A stretch of 63,864 nucleotides of DNA, taken from NCBI GenBank assembly GCA_947479475.1, contig CANJZW010000012.1, positions 1 to 63,864 on the forward strand. Reading direction: 5' to 3'. The position numbers were made by a program, and so were the translations under genes. The notes under the pieces were generated by a model that was given only the letters and a program-made list of their open reading frames with translations, did not search any database and had not been told where the DNA came from. The stretch comes from Chthoniobacteraceae bacterium. GTDB lineage: Bacteria; Verrucomicrobiota; Verrucomicrobiia; Chthoniobacterales; Chthoniobacteraceae. Shown in pieces: positions 36,835 through 46,861 of the stretch (positions within the stretch are counted from its first letter, which is position 1; the number at the start of each line of letters is the position of its first letter).

Positions 36835-38121
36835 TTATGCGGGTGAATTTTCAGCTTTGCGCCAAAGGAATTTCATGGCGAAAACCCCCAGCCACGGCGC
36901 CAACCCAGCGAGCACAAGTCCGGCGTCGTAGCTGTGAGTGCGATCGATCAATAGCCCGAAGGCACTATGCAAAGGCGAAGTGACTCCCCACACCCACAGA
37001 CTCAGCAGACCGGTAAGCCGTCCAACGTGCGAGGACGAGAGTTCTTGGACAAAGCTGTAGTAGCACGGAAACAACGCGAGTGCGCCCGCTCCAATAAGAA
37101 GCAACGTGGCGAGCAGAGGCCAACCTTTGTCCAACCATGGCAGAAGCACGCTCAGGGAAGTCAGCATGCACGCCCCAGTATAGACAGTTCGCCGCGCATC
37201 GTGAGCGGAAGAACTGTATCGGCGAATCAACCAAAGCGAAACAGCACCGGCAACAAGGCACCCGATATCCGTCGCCAAGAAGTAAACCGAATTGAAGTCC
37301 AGCGCCGCACGCTCCTCGTAACCGCGCCCGGTTGCCAAAAACTTCATCAACCACACTCGGTAAATATGCCAGACCGTCTGCGCCCCAACAATCAGCAGAG
37401 CCACCGCCCAAAATCGGCCGCTCACCAAAATGGTTCCCAGTCCCACCGCGGCCCCTTTGGGTGCAGGCTTTTCATCCGGTTCGGGCAACCTTTCCAGATC
37501 TCTGGGCCGGAGGCAGAAAAACCACAAGATCACCCATAAAAATCCCACGGCCCCCACGGCAATGAAGGTGGTGCGCCAGGAACCGGGCTGCTCCGTCATG
37601 AGCAACTTCATGATCTGAGGCGTGATGATGGCCCCAAGAGATGCGCCGCTTTGCAGCACGCTGTTGCCCATGGTCCGCTCCTTTTCGTTCAACAATGCAA
37701 AGGTTGTCTTCAACGCACAGGGCCAGTGGCCGGCTTCAAAAAAACCCAGCAACGTCCGGCATAACAAAAGACCCTCAAACCCATGCGCCCATCCAGCCGC
37801 AATTCCCATCAGAGACCAACCCACAAGAACCGCCGGATACAAATAATAAATCCGCAATCGGTCGGCGAGAAAACCGAATACTAGCGAGCCGCCTGCAAAA
37901 GCCCACCCGAAGGCCAACTCCAGGTTTCCGTACTGAAGATCGCTCAGCCCTAGTTCGCCGGTCACGCGCACCGAGGCGCCGGCAAGCGTCACCCGATCCA
38001 TGTAATTGATCATCGTCGCCAGCAAAAGCAGGCCGGTGATCCACCACTTCCAAGCCGAAGAACGCCCGGAACGCTCTGGCCCGGCACCCGCAGGCTTGGC
38101 CGTTTGGTGAAGGAGGGTCAT
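36835..38121 (-). CDS. MFS transporter, ACS-like
   Basis: A 428-residue permease with about 12 helices. MINYMDRVTLAGASVRVTGELG at the first helix and GFFEAGHWPCALKTTFALL at helix 4 resemble hexuronate/organic-anion importers. It starts the second half of the minus-strand run (transporter, aminotransferase, peptidase, amidohydrolase). The leader before the ATG is a run of eight C followed by AACACCCC, without a Shine-Dalgarno. Confidence 0.87.
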   Translation of the reverse strand: MTLLHQTAKPAGAGPERSGRSSAWKWWITGLLLLATMINYMDRVTLAGASVRVTGELGLSDLQYGNLELAFGWAFAGGSLVFGFLADRLRIYYLYPAVLVGWSLMGIAAGWAHGFEGLLLCRTLLGFFEAGHWPCALKTTFALLNEKERTMGNSVLQSGASLGAIITPQIMKLLMTEQPGSWRTTFIAVGAVGFLWVILWFFCLRPRDLERLPEPDEKPAPKGAAVGLGTILVSGRFWAVALLIVGAQTVWHIYRVWLMKFLATGRGYEERAALDFNSVYFLATDIGCLVAGAVSLWLIRRYSSSAHDARRTVYTGACMLTSLSVLLPWLDKGWPLLATLLLIGAGALALFPCYYSFVQELSSSHVGRLTGLLSLWVWGVTSPLHSAFGLLIDRTHSYDAGLVLAGLAPWLGVFAMKFLWRKAENSPA

Positions 38122-38155
38122 GGGGTGTTGGGGGGGGAATCCGTAATACAGGGAA

Positions 38156-39574
38156 TCAGGCCAGGATGTCTTTGACGACGTGGCCGCTCACATCGGTGAG
38201 CCGGAAATCACGGCCTGCGTAACGGTGGGTGAGCTTTTCGTGATCCAATCCCAGCAAGTGCAGGATGGTGGCGTGTAAATCATGGACATGTACTTTGTCT
38301 TCCTGAGCAAAGTAGCCGTAGTCGTCCGTGGAACCATACGCGAAACCTTTTTTTACGCCGCCCCCGGCCATCCACATGGTGAAGCCGTTGGGATTGTGGT
38401 CCCGACCGTCACTGCCTTGTGCAGTGGGCGTGCGGCCGAATTCGCCACCCCAAATAACCAGCGTATCCTCCAGCAGACCGCGTTGTTTTAGATCCTCCAA
38501 AAAGCCGGCAATGGGTTTATCGACTTCCAACGCGTTTTTGGTATGTCCCTTAAAAAGGTTGCCATGCTGATCCCACTGCACCTCGCCGTCGCTGTGGGTG
38601 ACCTGCACAAAGCGAACGCCGCGCTCCAGAAAACGCCGCGCCATGAGACACTGCCGACCGAAATTCTCCGTGATAGGTTGATCCATCCCGTACAGCCTTT
38701 TGGTCGCCTCCGACTCGCCGCTAAGATCCTGCGCCTCCGGCATGGTGCTCTGCATCCGGTACGCCAACTCAAACGAATTGATGCGCCCCTCCAGCGCCAA
38801 GTCTGGCCCGGAAAGCGAGAGATGTTCGTGGTTGAGCTTTGCCACAAAATTCAGCTGTTTGCGCTGTGCCACACTGCCTGTCTGGGAGTTCACAATGTGC
38901 TGAACCAGGGCCTTGTCAGAGGGAATGCTGGCATTTCCAATCGGGGTTCCCTGGCAATAGGCGGGAAGGAATGCCGCACCCCAATTGTTCACCCCGCCGT
39001 GCGCAAAAGTGGGGCAGATCGTGAGAAAGCCCGGCAGGTTTTCGTTTTCCGTGCCAAGACCGTACAGCAGCCATGAGCCCATACTGGGGCGCACTTGGGT
39101 GTCGCTGCCGGTGTGCAATTTGAGGCAGGCCCCGCCGTGCGCCGGATTGGTGCCGTGCAGCGAGCGCAGAACACAAAGGTCGTCTACGTGGCGAGCCACG
39201 TTCGGGAATAGCTCGCTGACCGGCAGTCCACTCTCCCCGTATTGTTTAAAACTCCACGGAGACTTTAACAACTTGCCGGTGGCGGCGAATTGCACGCGGG
39301 GCTGCTCAAACGGGTAAGGCTTGCCATCGTCCCGAGTCAGCAAAGGCTTCGGGTCAAAAGTGTCCACGTGCGACGGCCCGCCCTTCATGAAAAGGAACAC
39401 CACCCGTTTGGCGCGCGCCGGAAACTTCAACAATTTCGGAGCCAACGGGTTCTCTGGAACTGCCTGCAGCGTCTCTTTGGCCAGCAGCGCTTGCAGGGCG
39501 AGGTAACCAAACCCTCCGGCGCTTCGCTGAAGCAGCGAGCGACGGGAGAGCGGCTGAAATGGGGTGTTATCCAT
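38156..39574 (-). CDS. DUF1501 family Tat-exported protein
   Basis: A 472-residue protein starting at the ATG at 39574, 5 bp after the DUF1549/DUF1553 gene. The open frame to 39637 overlaps that gene. A twin-arginine segment ([15 protein letters not shown]11-R12) implies export in folded form. [20 protein letters not shown] and [12 protein letters not shown] match DUF1501, an alkaline-phosphatase-superfamily member of unknown function. DUF1501 is the standard partner of PSCyt1-DUF1549-DUF1553 proteins in these phyla, as seen here. Confidence 0.9.
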   Translation of the reverse strand: MDNTPFQPLSRRSLLQRSAGGFGYLALQALLAKETLQAVPENPLAPKLLKFPARAKRVVFLFMKGGPSHVDTFDPKPLLTRDDGKPYPFEQPRVQFAATGKLLKSPWSFKQYGESGLPVSELFPNVARHVDDLCVLRSLHGTNPAHGGACLKLHTGSDTQVRPSMGSWLLYGLGTENENLPGFLTICPTFAHGGVNNWGAAFLPAYCQGTPIGNASIPSDKALVQHIVNSQTGSVAQRKQLNFVAKLNHEHLSLSGPDLALEGRINSFELAYRMQSTMPEAQDLSGESEATKRLYGMDQPITENFGRQCLMARRFLERGVRFVQVTHSDGEVQWDQHGNLFKGHTKNALEVDKPIAGFLEDLKQRGLLEDTLVIWGGEFGRTPTAQGSDGRDHNPNGFTMWMAGGGVKKGFAYGSTDDYGYFAQEDKVHVHDLHATILHLLGLDHEKLTHRYAGRDFRLTDVSGHVVKDILA

Positions 39575-39579
39575 ACAAT

Positions 39580-42303
39580 TTACCTCAAATAAATAAACTC
39601 GTTCGCCGCAAACAACGACTGACAAAACAACGCCCAAGCGTGCTCTGGTTTCTCGACACGCTCAAACTCTTGGATCCACCGCAGCGCATCGGAGACCTCT
39701 CCTTGCACCGGCGGGCGCCCAAAAAGCAGAGCGTAAGCCTGTTCGACGCGTTCTTCTGCCGGCAGTTTGGCCAGTCGATCGGCGAGGCGTTTGCTGGCTT
39801 CCAGAACCACCGGGGCATTCATCATCATCAGCGCCTGGGGCGCTATGACCGTGCTGTTGCGACTCCCCGAGGGCATGGTTGGGTCCGGGTAATCAAACTG
39901 CTCCAGCATGTCATACAGATGGTTGCGGATGACTGGAAGATAGAGCGTCCGCCGAGGACTCTCGTAGGTGGAGGCGTCTTTGCTGGTGTGGTTGAAAACA
40001 AATTCCCGGTTGCGCAGTTGGATGGTTTTGCCTCCGATTTCCGGGCTGAGCCAATCGCAGGTGGCCAGCATCGCATCGCGAATTTGCTCGGCCTCCAAGC
40101 GCTGGATATTCGCGCGCCATAACAGCCGGTTTTCAGGATCCACAAGCCGGGGATCCGCTTTGTCCGGGGGGAAAACACTGAGATTGCTGCCCTGCTGATA
40201 CGCGGCCGTATTCATGATTTGGCGGTGCAATTCCTTAATGGACCAGCCGCTTTCCACAAACTTCCGCGCCAGCCAGTCGAGCAATTCGGGATGAGACGGC
40301 TTGCCTCCGCCGGTCCCGAAATTGTCCGTGCTAGTCACGATTCCCTGCCCAAAATGCCAGCGCCACACTCGGTTCACTAACACCCGCGCCGTGAGCGGAT
40401 TCTCGCCGCTGGCCAACCAACGGGCCAATTCCAGTCGGCCACTTTGTTTTTCCGGAAGGATCGCCTTGCTGAAACTTGTCCTCAACACCTCGGGAAACCC
40501 CCGCTCCACGGGTTTGCCAAGGGTAAGATAGCTTCCACGGATATGTACGGGCAGCGCCTGTAAAATCCGCGAGTCTGCAACGCTCATAACGGCGGGCAAC
40601 TCCGGGCGGCCTGCTTCAATGGCCGTTATGGTTTTACGCATCTCAGCAATGGTGGCGAGCGTTTCGACGTCGAACACATCGGCCTCCTTGACGGGCAACG
40701 CGAGGAAACCCTTGGCATCCACGAGCGCAGCGTAAACAGCCCCAGCCTTAGTTCGGAGCGCCTCAGCGAAGAGCCCTCCGTAGTGGCGTCGCACGCCCTC
40801 CGCATCGCGTTTAACCGCTAATTCCCGCCACTCCTTAAACACCGGTTGGCCGGGCTGAGCCTCCAAAAACTTGCGACAACTCGTCAAAATTCCCGCCTGC
40901 AATTGGAGCGTCTTGGCCAAGGCACTGACTTCCGATGCTTTGCTTTCAGCCGACAATGTCGCCGCCGCCGCCAAATAATCGACAGCACGGATCTGCACCT
41001 GCGCTTTGATACTGTCCCGCGCCTTTGCAATAAAAGTGGCCACCTCGGCCTGCTTGGCTTTCACGGAGTCGTCGACTTGCCTCTTTTCCTCCCGTTGAGC
41101 GGGTGTAGCCAGCGAGTGTTCGTGCCAGTACTTGATAGCCCCCATTTTCTCCTCAGACAGACTGCGGGTGCTGCGAAAAATGGCCGCAAGTCCGTAATAA
41201 TCTTCCTGAGTGATGGGATCAAACTTGTGATCATGGCAGCGCACACAACCCAGCGTCATGCCGAGGAAGGTCTTGCCGATCGTGTCGATCTGCTCGTCGA
41301 TGATGTCCATTTCCAGCTTCCGTACGTCGGGCTCGGCCAGCACGCGGGCGCCCAGTGCAAGAAAGCCCGTCGCGGTGAGAGCATCCTCGCTCCGGGGCAA
41401 CAAATCCCCCGCGATCTGCTCGGTGATAAACTGGTCGAATGGCTTGTCTTCATTGAAGGCTCGCACCACATAATCGCGGTAACGCCAGGCATGGCCAAAC
41501 GCCACGTTTTCGTCCATCCCATTGGAATCTGCATACCGGGCGAGATCCAACCAATGGCGGCCCCAACGTTCGCCGTAATGAGGTGACGCCAGCAACGCTT
41601 CTACGACCCGCGAAAACGCCTCAGGCGAAGTGTCGGCGACGAAAACCTCCACGTCCTGCGGAGTCGGCGGCAAGCCGGTCAGATCAAACGTGGCGCGCCG
41701 CAACAGCGTGCGTTTGTCGGCGGGCGCGGCTGAGGGGAGGCGCTGGGCCTTGAGCCTTTGCTGAATAAAAGCGTCTATGGGCGTTCCCGCAGTCGACACC
41801 ACGGGCGGCGCTACTCGGGAAAGCTGAGCGAAGCTCCAAAACTTCCGCCCCTCGTTGATATCAATGATTCTCCCGCTTTTAACCGGAGTTGCTGCCGTGC
41901 GCGGATCCGGGGCACCCATCTTGATCCACGTTTCCAGCGTGTTGATTTCACTATCCGAGAGGCGCTTTTTGGGCGGCATCTGCAAGTCGTGATTCTTGTA
42001 GCGAACCGCCTCCACCAAAAGGCTCTTCTCAGGGTCTCCCGCGACCAGCACAACGCCGGAATCGCCCCCTTTAAGAGTCGTCTCGCGGGAGTCCAAGGCG
42101 AGGCCCCCCTTTATTTTTTTCTCCGCGCTGTGACAATCATAGCAACGCGCCACCAATAAGGGGCGAACCTGTTTCTCAAAAAATTCCACCTCGGCCGCCC
42201 CACTGGAAGCTGCGCATAATTTGCCCGTGGTGATTGCCAAAAACAGGGCGATTGCGACTAGAGGTGAAATATTCACAGGGAAGACAAAGGAGGTTCTCTG
42301 CAT
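39580..42303 (-). CDS. PSCyt1-DUF1549-DUF1553 secreted cytochrome-like protein
   Basis: A 907-residue protein with a signal peptide (about 1-32). A PSCyt1 domain carries CYDCH (C54-C57-H58) and [12 protein letters not shown]1549 (PSCyt2, about 165-390) contains [38 protein letters not shown] and the second [11 protein letters not shown] heme-like motif. A coiled, variable middle follows, then DUF1553 (PSD1, about 605-870) with [13 protein letters not shown] and [13 protein letters not shown]. The function is unproven. Such proteins are extremely frequent in Planctomycetota and Verrucomicrobiota beside sulfatases and glycosidases. It is followed 5 bp later by its DUF1501 partner. Confidence 0.92.
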   Translation of the reverse strand: MQRTSFVFPVNISPLVAIALFLAITTGKLCAASSGAAEVEFFEKQVRPLLVARCYDCHSAEKKIKGGLALDSRETTLKGGDSGVVLVAGDPEKSLLVEAVRYKNHDLQMPPKKRLSDSEINTLETWIKMGAPDPRTAATPVKSGRIIDINEGRKFWSFAQLSRVAPPVVSTAGTPIDAFIQQRLKAQRLPSAAPADKRTLLRRATFDLTGLPPTPQDVEVFVADTSPEAFSRVVEALLASPHYGERWGRHWLDLARYADSNGMDENVAFGHAWRYRDYVVRAFNEDKPFDQFITEQIAGDLLPRSEDALTATGFLALGARVLAEPDVRKLEMDIIDEQIDTIGKTFLGMTLGCVRCHDHKFDPITQEDYYGLAAIFRSTRSLSEEKMGAIKYWHEHSLATPAQREEKRQVDDSVKAKQAEVATFIAKARDSIKAQVQIRAVDYLAAAATLSAESKASEVSALAKTLQLQAGILTSCRKFLEAQPGQPVFKEWRELAVKRDAEGVRRHYGGLFAEALRTKAGAVYAALVDAKGFLALPVKEADVFDVETLATIAEMRKTITAIEAGRPELPAVMSVADSRILQALPVHIRGSYLTLGKPVERGFPEVLRTSFSKAILPEKQSGRLELARWLASGENPLTARVLVNRVWRWHFGQGIVTSTDNFGTGGGKPSHPELLDWLARKFVESGWSIKELHRQIMNTAAYQQGSNLSVFPPDKADPRLVDPENRLLWRANIQRLEAEQIRDAMLATCDWLSPEIGGKTIQLRNREFVFNHTSKDASTYESPRRTLYLPVIRNHLYDMLEQFDYPDPTMPSGSRNSTVIAPQALMMMNAPVVLEASKRLADRLAKLPAEERVEQAYALLFGRPPVQGEVSDALRWIQEFERVEKPEHAWALFCQSLFAANEFIYLR

Positions 42304-42402
42304 GGTGTTGTCCGGCTTTCCAACTTCTTACCGAGCGCGCGCCAAAATTTTAAAGTTTATTCTCTAAACAGAAATTGGAACGACGAGGCGGGCGGGCCTG
42401 AA

Positions 42403-43869
42403 CTATTTAGTTTCCAGCCGTAACAACGGGCTTGAAAAGGTCAGCGTTGAGCCATTTTCCACGTGCTGATGCACGCTGACAAAGTCCACCGCCCCGGGCG
42501 CGCCAGGCAACAGAGCCTCTCCGGCGAATGTCGCGGGGCCGGTGCGCCGCAGCGGGGTCGATTGCCACACGTCATATTCCATCGCGAACGTGTAGTCAGC
42601 ATGCCGGTTCGTAGACCACCATAAGTCGTTGGTCGCCGAATCCATTTTCTCTGCGAAGGTCACCGTGACTTGCAGCTTGTGAGCGGCGTTGTCCCAATGC
42701 TGTGTCACCTTGGGTGTGGCAGGTAGGGAGCGGTTCTTGAAGAAATGGTGCTGCGCAAACGCGAACAGATTTTCGTCCACTTCAGGCAAAGAACCAACCT
42801 GCTTTAAAAACCCTGCGGTTTTTGCCCCACCATGTTGGCCTCCCGGCACCACGTAAATCGGCAGATTGGGAAAGCGGCGGCCGAGTTCTCTCAACCCGGG
42901 GCTGACATTGTCATTTGAGCCCTGGTTATAAAAAATTTCCACGCCGCGCGCTTTGAGCGCAGGCAAATAGTTAGTTGTCCGGCATACTTCCCAAGCCAGC
43001 GTGCTGGCAGCCTTCATCTCAGCCGGGGTCCATCCCGCACCACGCGCTTCCTCTAACGTGATGCGTTCGGCGGCTCGTATTTTCTCGCGCGCTACCAGCG
43101 GCTCAATTGCCGAGGCGGGGGCTCCGATCTCTTTACCGGCCGCCAAATCTGCGAGAAAACGGGTGTTTTCATCCGTGATTTCCTTGGAGGCAAGGCCCTC
43201 TACGTATGGGCCACCCGGGGAGTCGATGATCGGAGCCACCACAGGCAAAATCGCGGTAAACCGCTCATCCGCGATACCAGCCGCAGCCGTGGCCACGCCC
43301 CGTTTGGAGCCGCCCGTGGCCAACACCTTTGTTGGTTGGAACACCTCCTTCTCCGCAATAGCCGCCGTGAGCGCGCGCATGTCGCTTAGGCCCCAGATCC
43401 AGGCTGGAGTGAACCGGGCATCCTTGCTCTTGAGGAAATGTTCCTTCATCCCGACGTCCAGTTTTCCAAGCGGCTCCATCGCATCGACGGTCGTCATCCC
43501 GATGAGGACGAGGCCGACACCGTTTTGCTTGAGCAGGCGCAACATTGCCCCACTGGGCGCCGCTGCCTTCAAAACCATGCCCGTATTGCCTACCAGCACA
43601 TTCCGGCAAGGCCCTCCCGTTGCGGGCGCCAGAAAGGTCACAGGCAACCGCACTTTCTGCCCAGGCCACCATTCGCACACGGTAATTTCAACCAGCTTCT
43701 GGCGAACGCTGGCGTCCTTTTCCCAAGAATGCCACTCCTCAATGACGCGCGTCTCTAGCGTTGAGGCGTCTCGGACGGAGGGCATATCAAATTTCCCAGG
43801 AACAACTTCAGCAAGCAAGGGAGCCGTGGAAAAGGCAAGAAAGAGGGAAAGGTTGAAAAGACGTTTCAT
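42403..43869 (-). CDS. Secreted alpha/beta hydrolase, PhoPQ-activated pathogenicity-related-like
   Basis: A 488-residue protein with a signal peptide (about 1-20). WHSWEKDASVRQKLVEITVCEWWP followed by a nucleophile-elbow-like TGGSKRG (S188) and NYLPALKARGVEIFYNQGSNDNV recalls the PhoPQ-activated pathogenicity-related (PqaA) family of alpha/beta hydrolases. H359-H360 near GGQHGG could contribute to catalysis. It lacks a clear substrate. It lies between the glycosidase-like protein and the DUF1549/DUF1553 gene with gaps of about 80-100 bp, so it belongs to the same surface-degradation set. Confidence 0.65.
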   Translation of the reverse strand: MKRLFNLSLFLAFSTAPLLAEVVPGKFDMPSVRDASTLETRVIEEWHSWEKDASVRQKLVEITVCEWWPGQKVRLPVTFLAPATGGPCRNVLVGNTGMVLKAAAPSGAMLRLLKQNGVGLVLIGMTTVDAMEPLGKLDVGMKEHFLKSKDARFTPAWIWGLSDMRALTAAIAEKEVFQPTKVLATGGSKRGVATAAAGIADERFTAILPVVAPIIDSPGGPYVEGLASKEITDENTRFLADLAAGKEIGAPASAIEPLVAREKIRAAERITLEEARGAGWTPAEMKAASTLAWEVCRTTNYLPALKARGVEIFYNQGSNDNVSPGLRELGRRFPNLPIYVVPGGQHGGAKTAGFLKQVGSLPEVDENLFAFAQHHFFKNRSLPATPKVTQHWDNAAHKLQVTVTFAEKMDSATNDLWWSTNRHADYTFAMEYDVWQSTPLRRTGPATFAGEALLPGAPGAVDFVSVHQHVENGSTLTFSSPLLRLETK

Positions 43870-43950
43870 GGTGTGGCTTGGGAGGGTGCCTGTGGCTGCA
43901 AGCGGGTTTCGAGGATTGATCGACTATGTTGATTGGTGCTTTTCGGGCGG

Positions 43951-45171
43951 TTACGGTTTTGGCGTAGCGGGTGGTAACGTCCCAAGTAATTTCATGGCCG
44001 CGATGTTGCCGACGTTGAACAGATGCACGCCATCGGCTCCCGCGGCATACCAACGGGCGGCGCGGGTTTTAAGTTGTTCGAGCGAGAGCACCCCGCGCGG
44101 CGGTTCAACCATCTTGCCTGCTGCGATTAGTTTGTCTTCGGCGGCAGTCGTGTCGTGACCGCTCGTGATACCTTCTTCGCCAAAGAGCACTGCGCAACCG
44201 CTCCCCCGAGCCATCTCCACAAAAGGAGTGAGGTCGAACTCGTACCCTCCCAGGGTGTGCTGTGCAATCACAACGTAATCAAGCAAGCCCGCCTTCAACC
44301 AAGCCCCAACATCACAGCCCACCGCACGATGGTCGCGCCAATCAACCCGCGCGCCCAGTCCGATGTGGCGGTGTTTCTTCTCCCCGGCGGCATCGAGCAT
44401 TTTCCGAATTTCACGCAGGAAGTTGGTCATCACCTCGGCGCGCAATTCCAACCAGCGCGAGTCGTCGGCAGCGAGCGTGCGCGGGTCGAGCGCGTACTTG
44501 TCCTGAAACGCTTTTACCAGAGGCTCCTCATACCCAAAGAAGGGAGGATGCCGCAGAAAATCGAGATCAACGCCATCAATGTCCCTCTCCGCTGCCTCGC
44601 GGAGGATTCCCAACCTGAACGCACGCACTTCAGGAAACGCGTAAGACATCGGAGTGCGCACTTCGCCCTTCGACCCAAGAATCCGAAACTCGGGATGCGC
44701 CCGCCAGAAATCGCTGTTAAACAAATCTGAAAGCTCAGGGACGGAATAATCGCCGTTCATGCGCATCGAAGCGTAACATTGTATTCCGATTTCCCGGCAC
44801 GCGCTGGAGACAAGCTGCAATGTATCCGAGCCCTCAGCGGCGAGCTGGCGCAGGGTTTCTGCGGCGAGCTGATCCCCACGCCGGCCATATTCCTTTACGG
44901 CAGTGCCTACGAGCTCCGCGCTCTTTGCAGGAAAATTCACGCGGCTACCCGAGGTAATACACCATTCCATCACAGAAACTTGCGTATCCTTAAACAGCTG
45001 CATTTGTTTGCGCAAATCAGCGGCCGTCTTGTAGCGGCCACTGTAAAAAGGACTAAAACCGTCGTCGTATGCAATCAGCAGCTTATCCCCGTTGCGAGGC
45101 TTGGGGGCTTCTGCGGAATAAAGTACGGTAAGCGGAGTTAGCGCTAAAAGGGAAAAAAAGAGGGCTCTCAT
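43951..45171 (-). CDS. Secreted TIM-barrel glycoside-hydrolase-like protein (GHL10-like)
   Basis: A 406-residue protein with a signal peptide (about 1-20). The barrel signature appears in AAERDIDGVDLDFLRHPPFF, where DGVDLDF is the usual acidic strand of GHL-type putative glycosidases, with WYAAGADGVHLFN at the last strand. An exact GH family is not recognisable. The ATG is preceded by a run of nine C (CCCCCCCCCGATG), an extreme case of the C-rich leaders in this window. Confidence 0.68.
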   Translation of the reverse strand: MRALFFSLLALTPLTVLYSAEAPKPRNGDKLLIAYDDGFSPFYSGRYKTAADLRKQMQLFKDTQVSVMEWCITSGSRVNFPAKSAELVGTAVKEYGRRGDQLAAETLRQLAAEGSDTLQLVSSACREIGIQCYASMRMNGDYSVPELSDLFNSDFWRAHPEFRILGSKGEVRTPMSYAFPEVRAFRLGILREAAERDIDGVDLDFLRHPPFFGYEEPLVKAFQDKYALDPRTLAADDSRWLELRAEVMTNFLREIRKMLDAAGEKKHRHIGLGARVDWRDHRAVGCDVGAWLKAGLLDYVVIAQHTLGGYEFDLTPFVEMARGSGCAVLFGEEGITSGHDTTAAEDKLIAAGKMVEPPRGVLSLEQLKTRAARWYAAGADGVHLFNVGNIAAMKLLGTLPPATPKP

Positions 45172-45198
45172 CGGGGGGGGAATCTATGACCTGTGAAA

Positions 45199-46707
45199 CT
45201 ATAACTTCTTTAAAACCTCGGCAGCCTTTCGCTCGAAAATCAGCTGCCACTCCGGAGCCACCAGCGAGTCGCAATCTTCCTGTGCATAGCCGGTGTTATT
45301 TCGCTGCTCCACCGTCGGCATGTAGTAGATGTAGCCGTTCGTATAACCCGCAACAAAAGCGTGCGGATCATTCACCGCCTTCTTGATATTAAGACCGACC
45401 TGAACGGTGAGTTCTCCGGGAAAAGTGACAAGCTTGAAATCACCGACGCGCACGCCAATCACTTCAACTTCGAGCACAGGCTTTGCCGCGGCTCGGTTTT
45501 GAGCAAGGTGCTTTTTGAGCAGCGCCATGTTTGTATTCAGACGGGTGAGCCGCTCCATAATCTGGATGTTTTGCAGATACGCCTCCACCTGAATTCTGTT
45601 GTCCCCATCGAATTTCAAAAGGCCGTCGCGCTCGAGCGCCTTTTCATGAAGGTAACTTTGCACATTATGCGAAGGAAAATCTGACCAGAGCCTTTGTTGC
45701 AGAAACAGTGGCAAAAAGGTTTTGAAGTTGATGTTCGTGGGCTTCAGCGACCCCAGCAACTTCGTCTGCTCCGATTGGATTGCTCCAATACGCCGGTCAA
45801 GATCCGTACCCCGGGGCACTTCGATGATTTCACTGCTGATCTTTAGTTCGCCGCCGCCTTTTGTCTGAATCTTCCCAACAGCATTCCTGACACTCAGACC
45901 GAGCAAATTCCCTAAAGGTTCGGCATCTGCCGGGCGACTGATCTCCTTGTAGCGCACTGGATTGATGTCTCCCGCACACCCTTGCACAAAAAATGCCACG
46001 GCACCCTCACCGAGCGTATCCTCGATCACCTTGGAGGCGAACCCTGGATAATCCGCCGAGTTGCCCTTGCTTGGCGGATTCATAATTGGGTGACAGGCAA
46101 AGTTATACATCACCGCCAAGGGCCTCCCATCTTCGCGATCTATGCGCAACACTCCGATTTGTGGATCAATGGGGCCCACCGCGCCAACATCCTCGTCCCG
46201 TGGCAATGAATAGGCGCGCCGCATATCCACTTCGCTTCCGTCCTTCATTTTCAGCCGCCGATTTTCGCTAATCCGATCCTCATGACCCGTGCCAACCCCG
46301 ACCTTCACGACAACCATGTGCTGCACCGCTTCACGGACCGCCTGGACCGCCAGCTGCGCCGTATCAGGGCGCACTATGCCATGACAGTGACTCGCATTGA
46401 CCACCACGCTGCCCGGCAAAATCCCAAACTCCTTTTGTAACTGCCCTCGCACTTCCGTCAGAAAACCGTCCCCAATTCGCCCGATTTCTCCAATGGCCAC
46501 CGCGTCAACGGTGATCAGCACCACAGTGGTGCCACCGCCCATCAACACGAGCGCTTTTGCATACAAGGGATCATTGACCGGACCCGCCGTGCGATCCGTT
46601 ACATCCACCTTCGCGACTCCAGCGCGGAGTTGGCCCGAAGGTGCGCCCTGAGTTGCTGGCATTGCAGCAAAGAGTACGGAGACGAAGATAAAGAGGGCAG
46701 TTTTCAT
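45199..46707 (-). CDS. Secreted neutral/alkaline ceramidase-like protein
   Basis: A 502-residue protein with a signal peptide (about 1-21). The fold of neutral/alkaline non-lysosomal ceramidase is shown by RAGVAKVDVTD near the N-terminus, zinc-ligand block NASHCHGI (H107, H109), NFACHPIM and QGCAGDINP. The ceramidase nucleophile motif GDVSPN reads GDINPV, so the catalytic serine is asparagine, and true ceramidase activity is doubtful. It is a distant relative of the ceramidase domain at 2330-4750. It is the first structural gene after the sigma/anti-sigma pair. Confidence 0.82.
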   Translation of the reverse strand: MKTALFIFVSVLFAAMPATQGAPSGQLRAGVAKVDVTDRTAGPVNDPLYAKALVLMGGGTTVVLITVDAVAIGEIGRIGDGFLTEVRGQLQKEFGILPGSVVVNASHCHGIVRPDTAQLAVQAVREAVQHMVVVKVGVGTGHEDRISENRRLKMKDGSEVDMRRAYSLPRDEDVGAVGPIDPQIGVLRIDREDGRPLAVMYNFACHPIMNPPSKGNSADYPGFASKVIEDTLGEGAVAFFVQGCAGDINPVRYKEISRPADAEPLGNLLGLSVRNAVGKIQTKGGGELKISSEIIEVPRGTDLDRRIGAIQSEQTKLLGSLKPTNINFKTFLPLFLQQRLWSDFPSHNVQSYLHEKALERDGLLKFDGDNRIQVEAYLQNIQIMERLTRLNTNMALLKKHLAQNRAAAKPVLEVEVIGVRVGDFKLVTFPGELTVQVGLNIKKAVNDPHAFVAGYTNGYIYYMPTVEQRNNTGYAQEDCDSLVAPEWQLIFERKAAEVLKKL

Positions 46708-46861
46708 TAAAGTTTCTGGGGATTCTGGGGGCGTATAGAAAAAGATGATTGCGCGGCATCAAGTTTAGGTGGCACCCCCCCGGCAGATGCAATGTAACAA
46801 TGTAATATCTCGAAAGTAAGCGTTACGGGGTGAGAATTTTGTCGAAAAACCGGCCGTCTGT

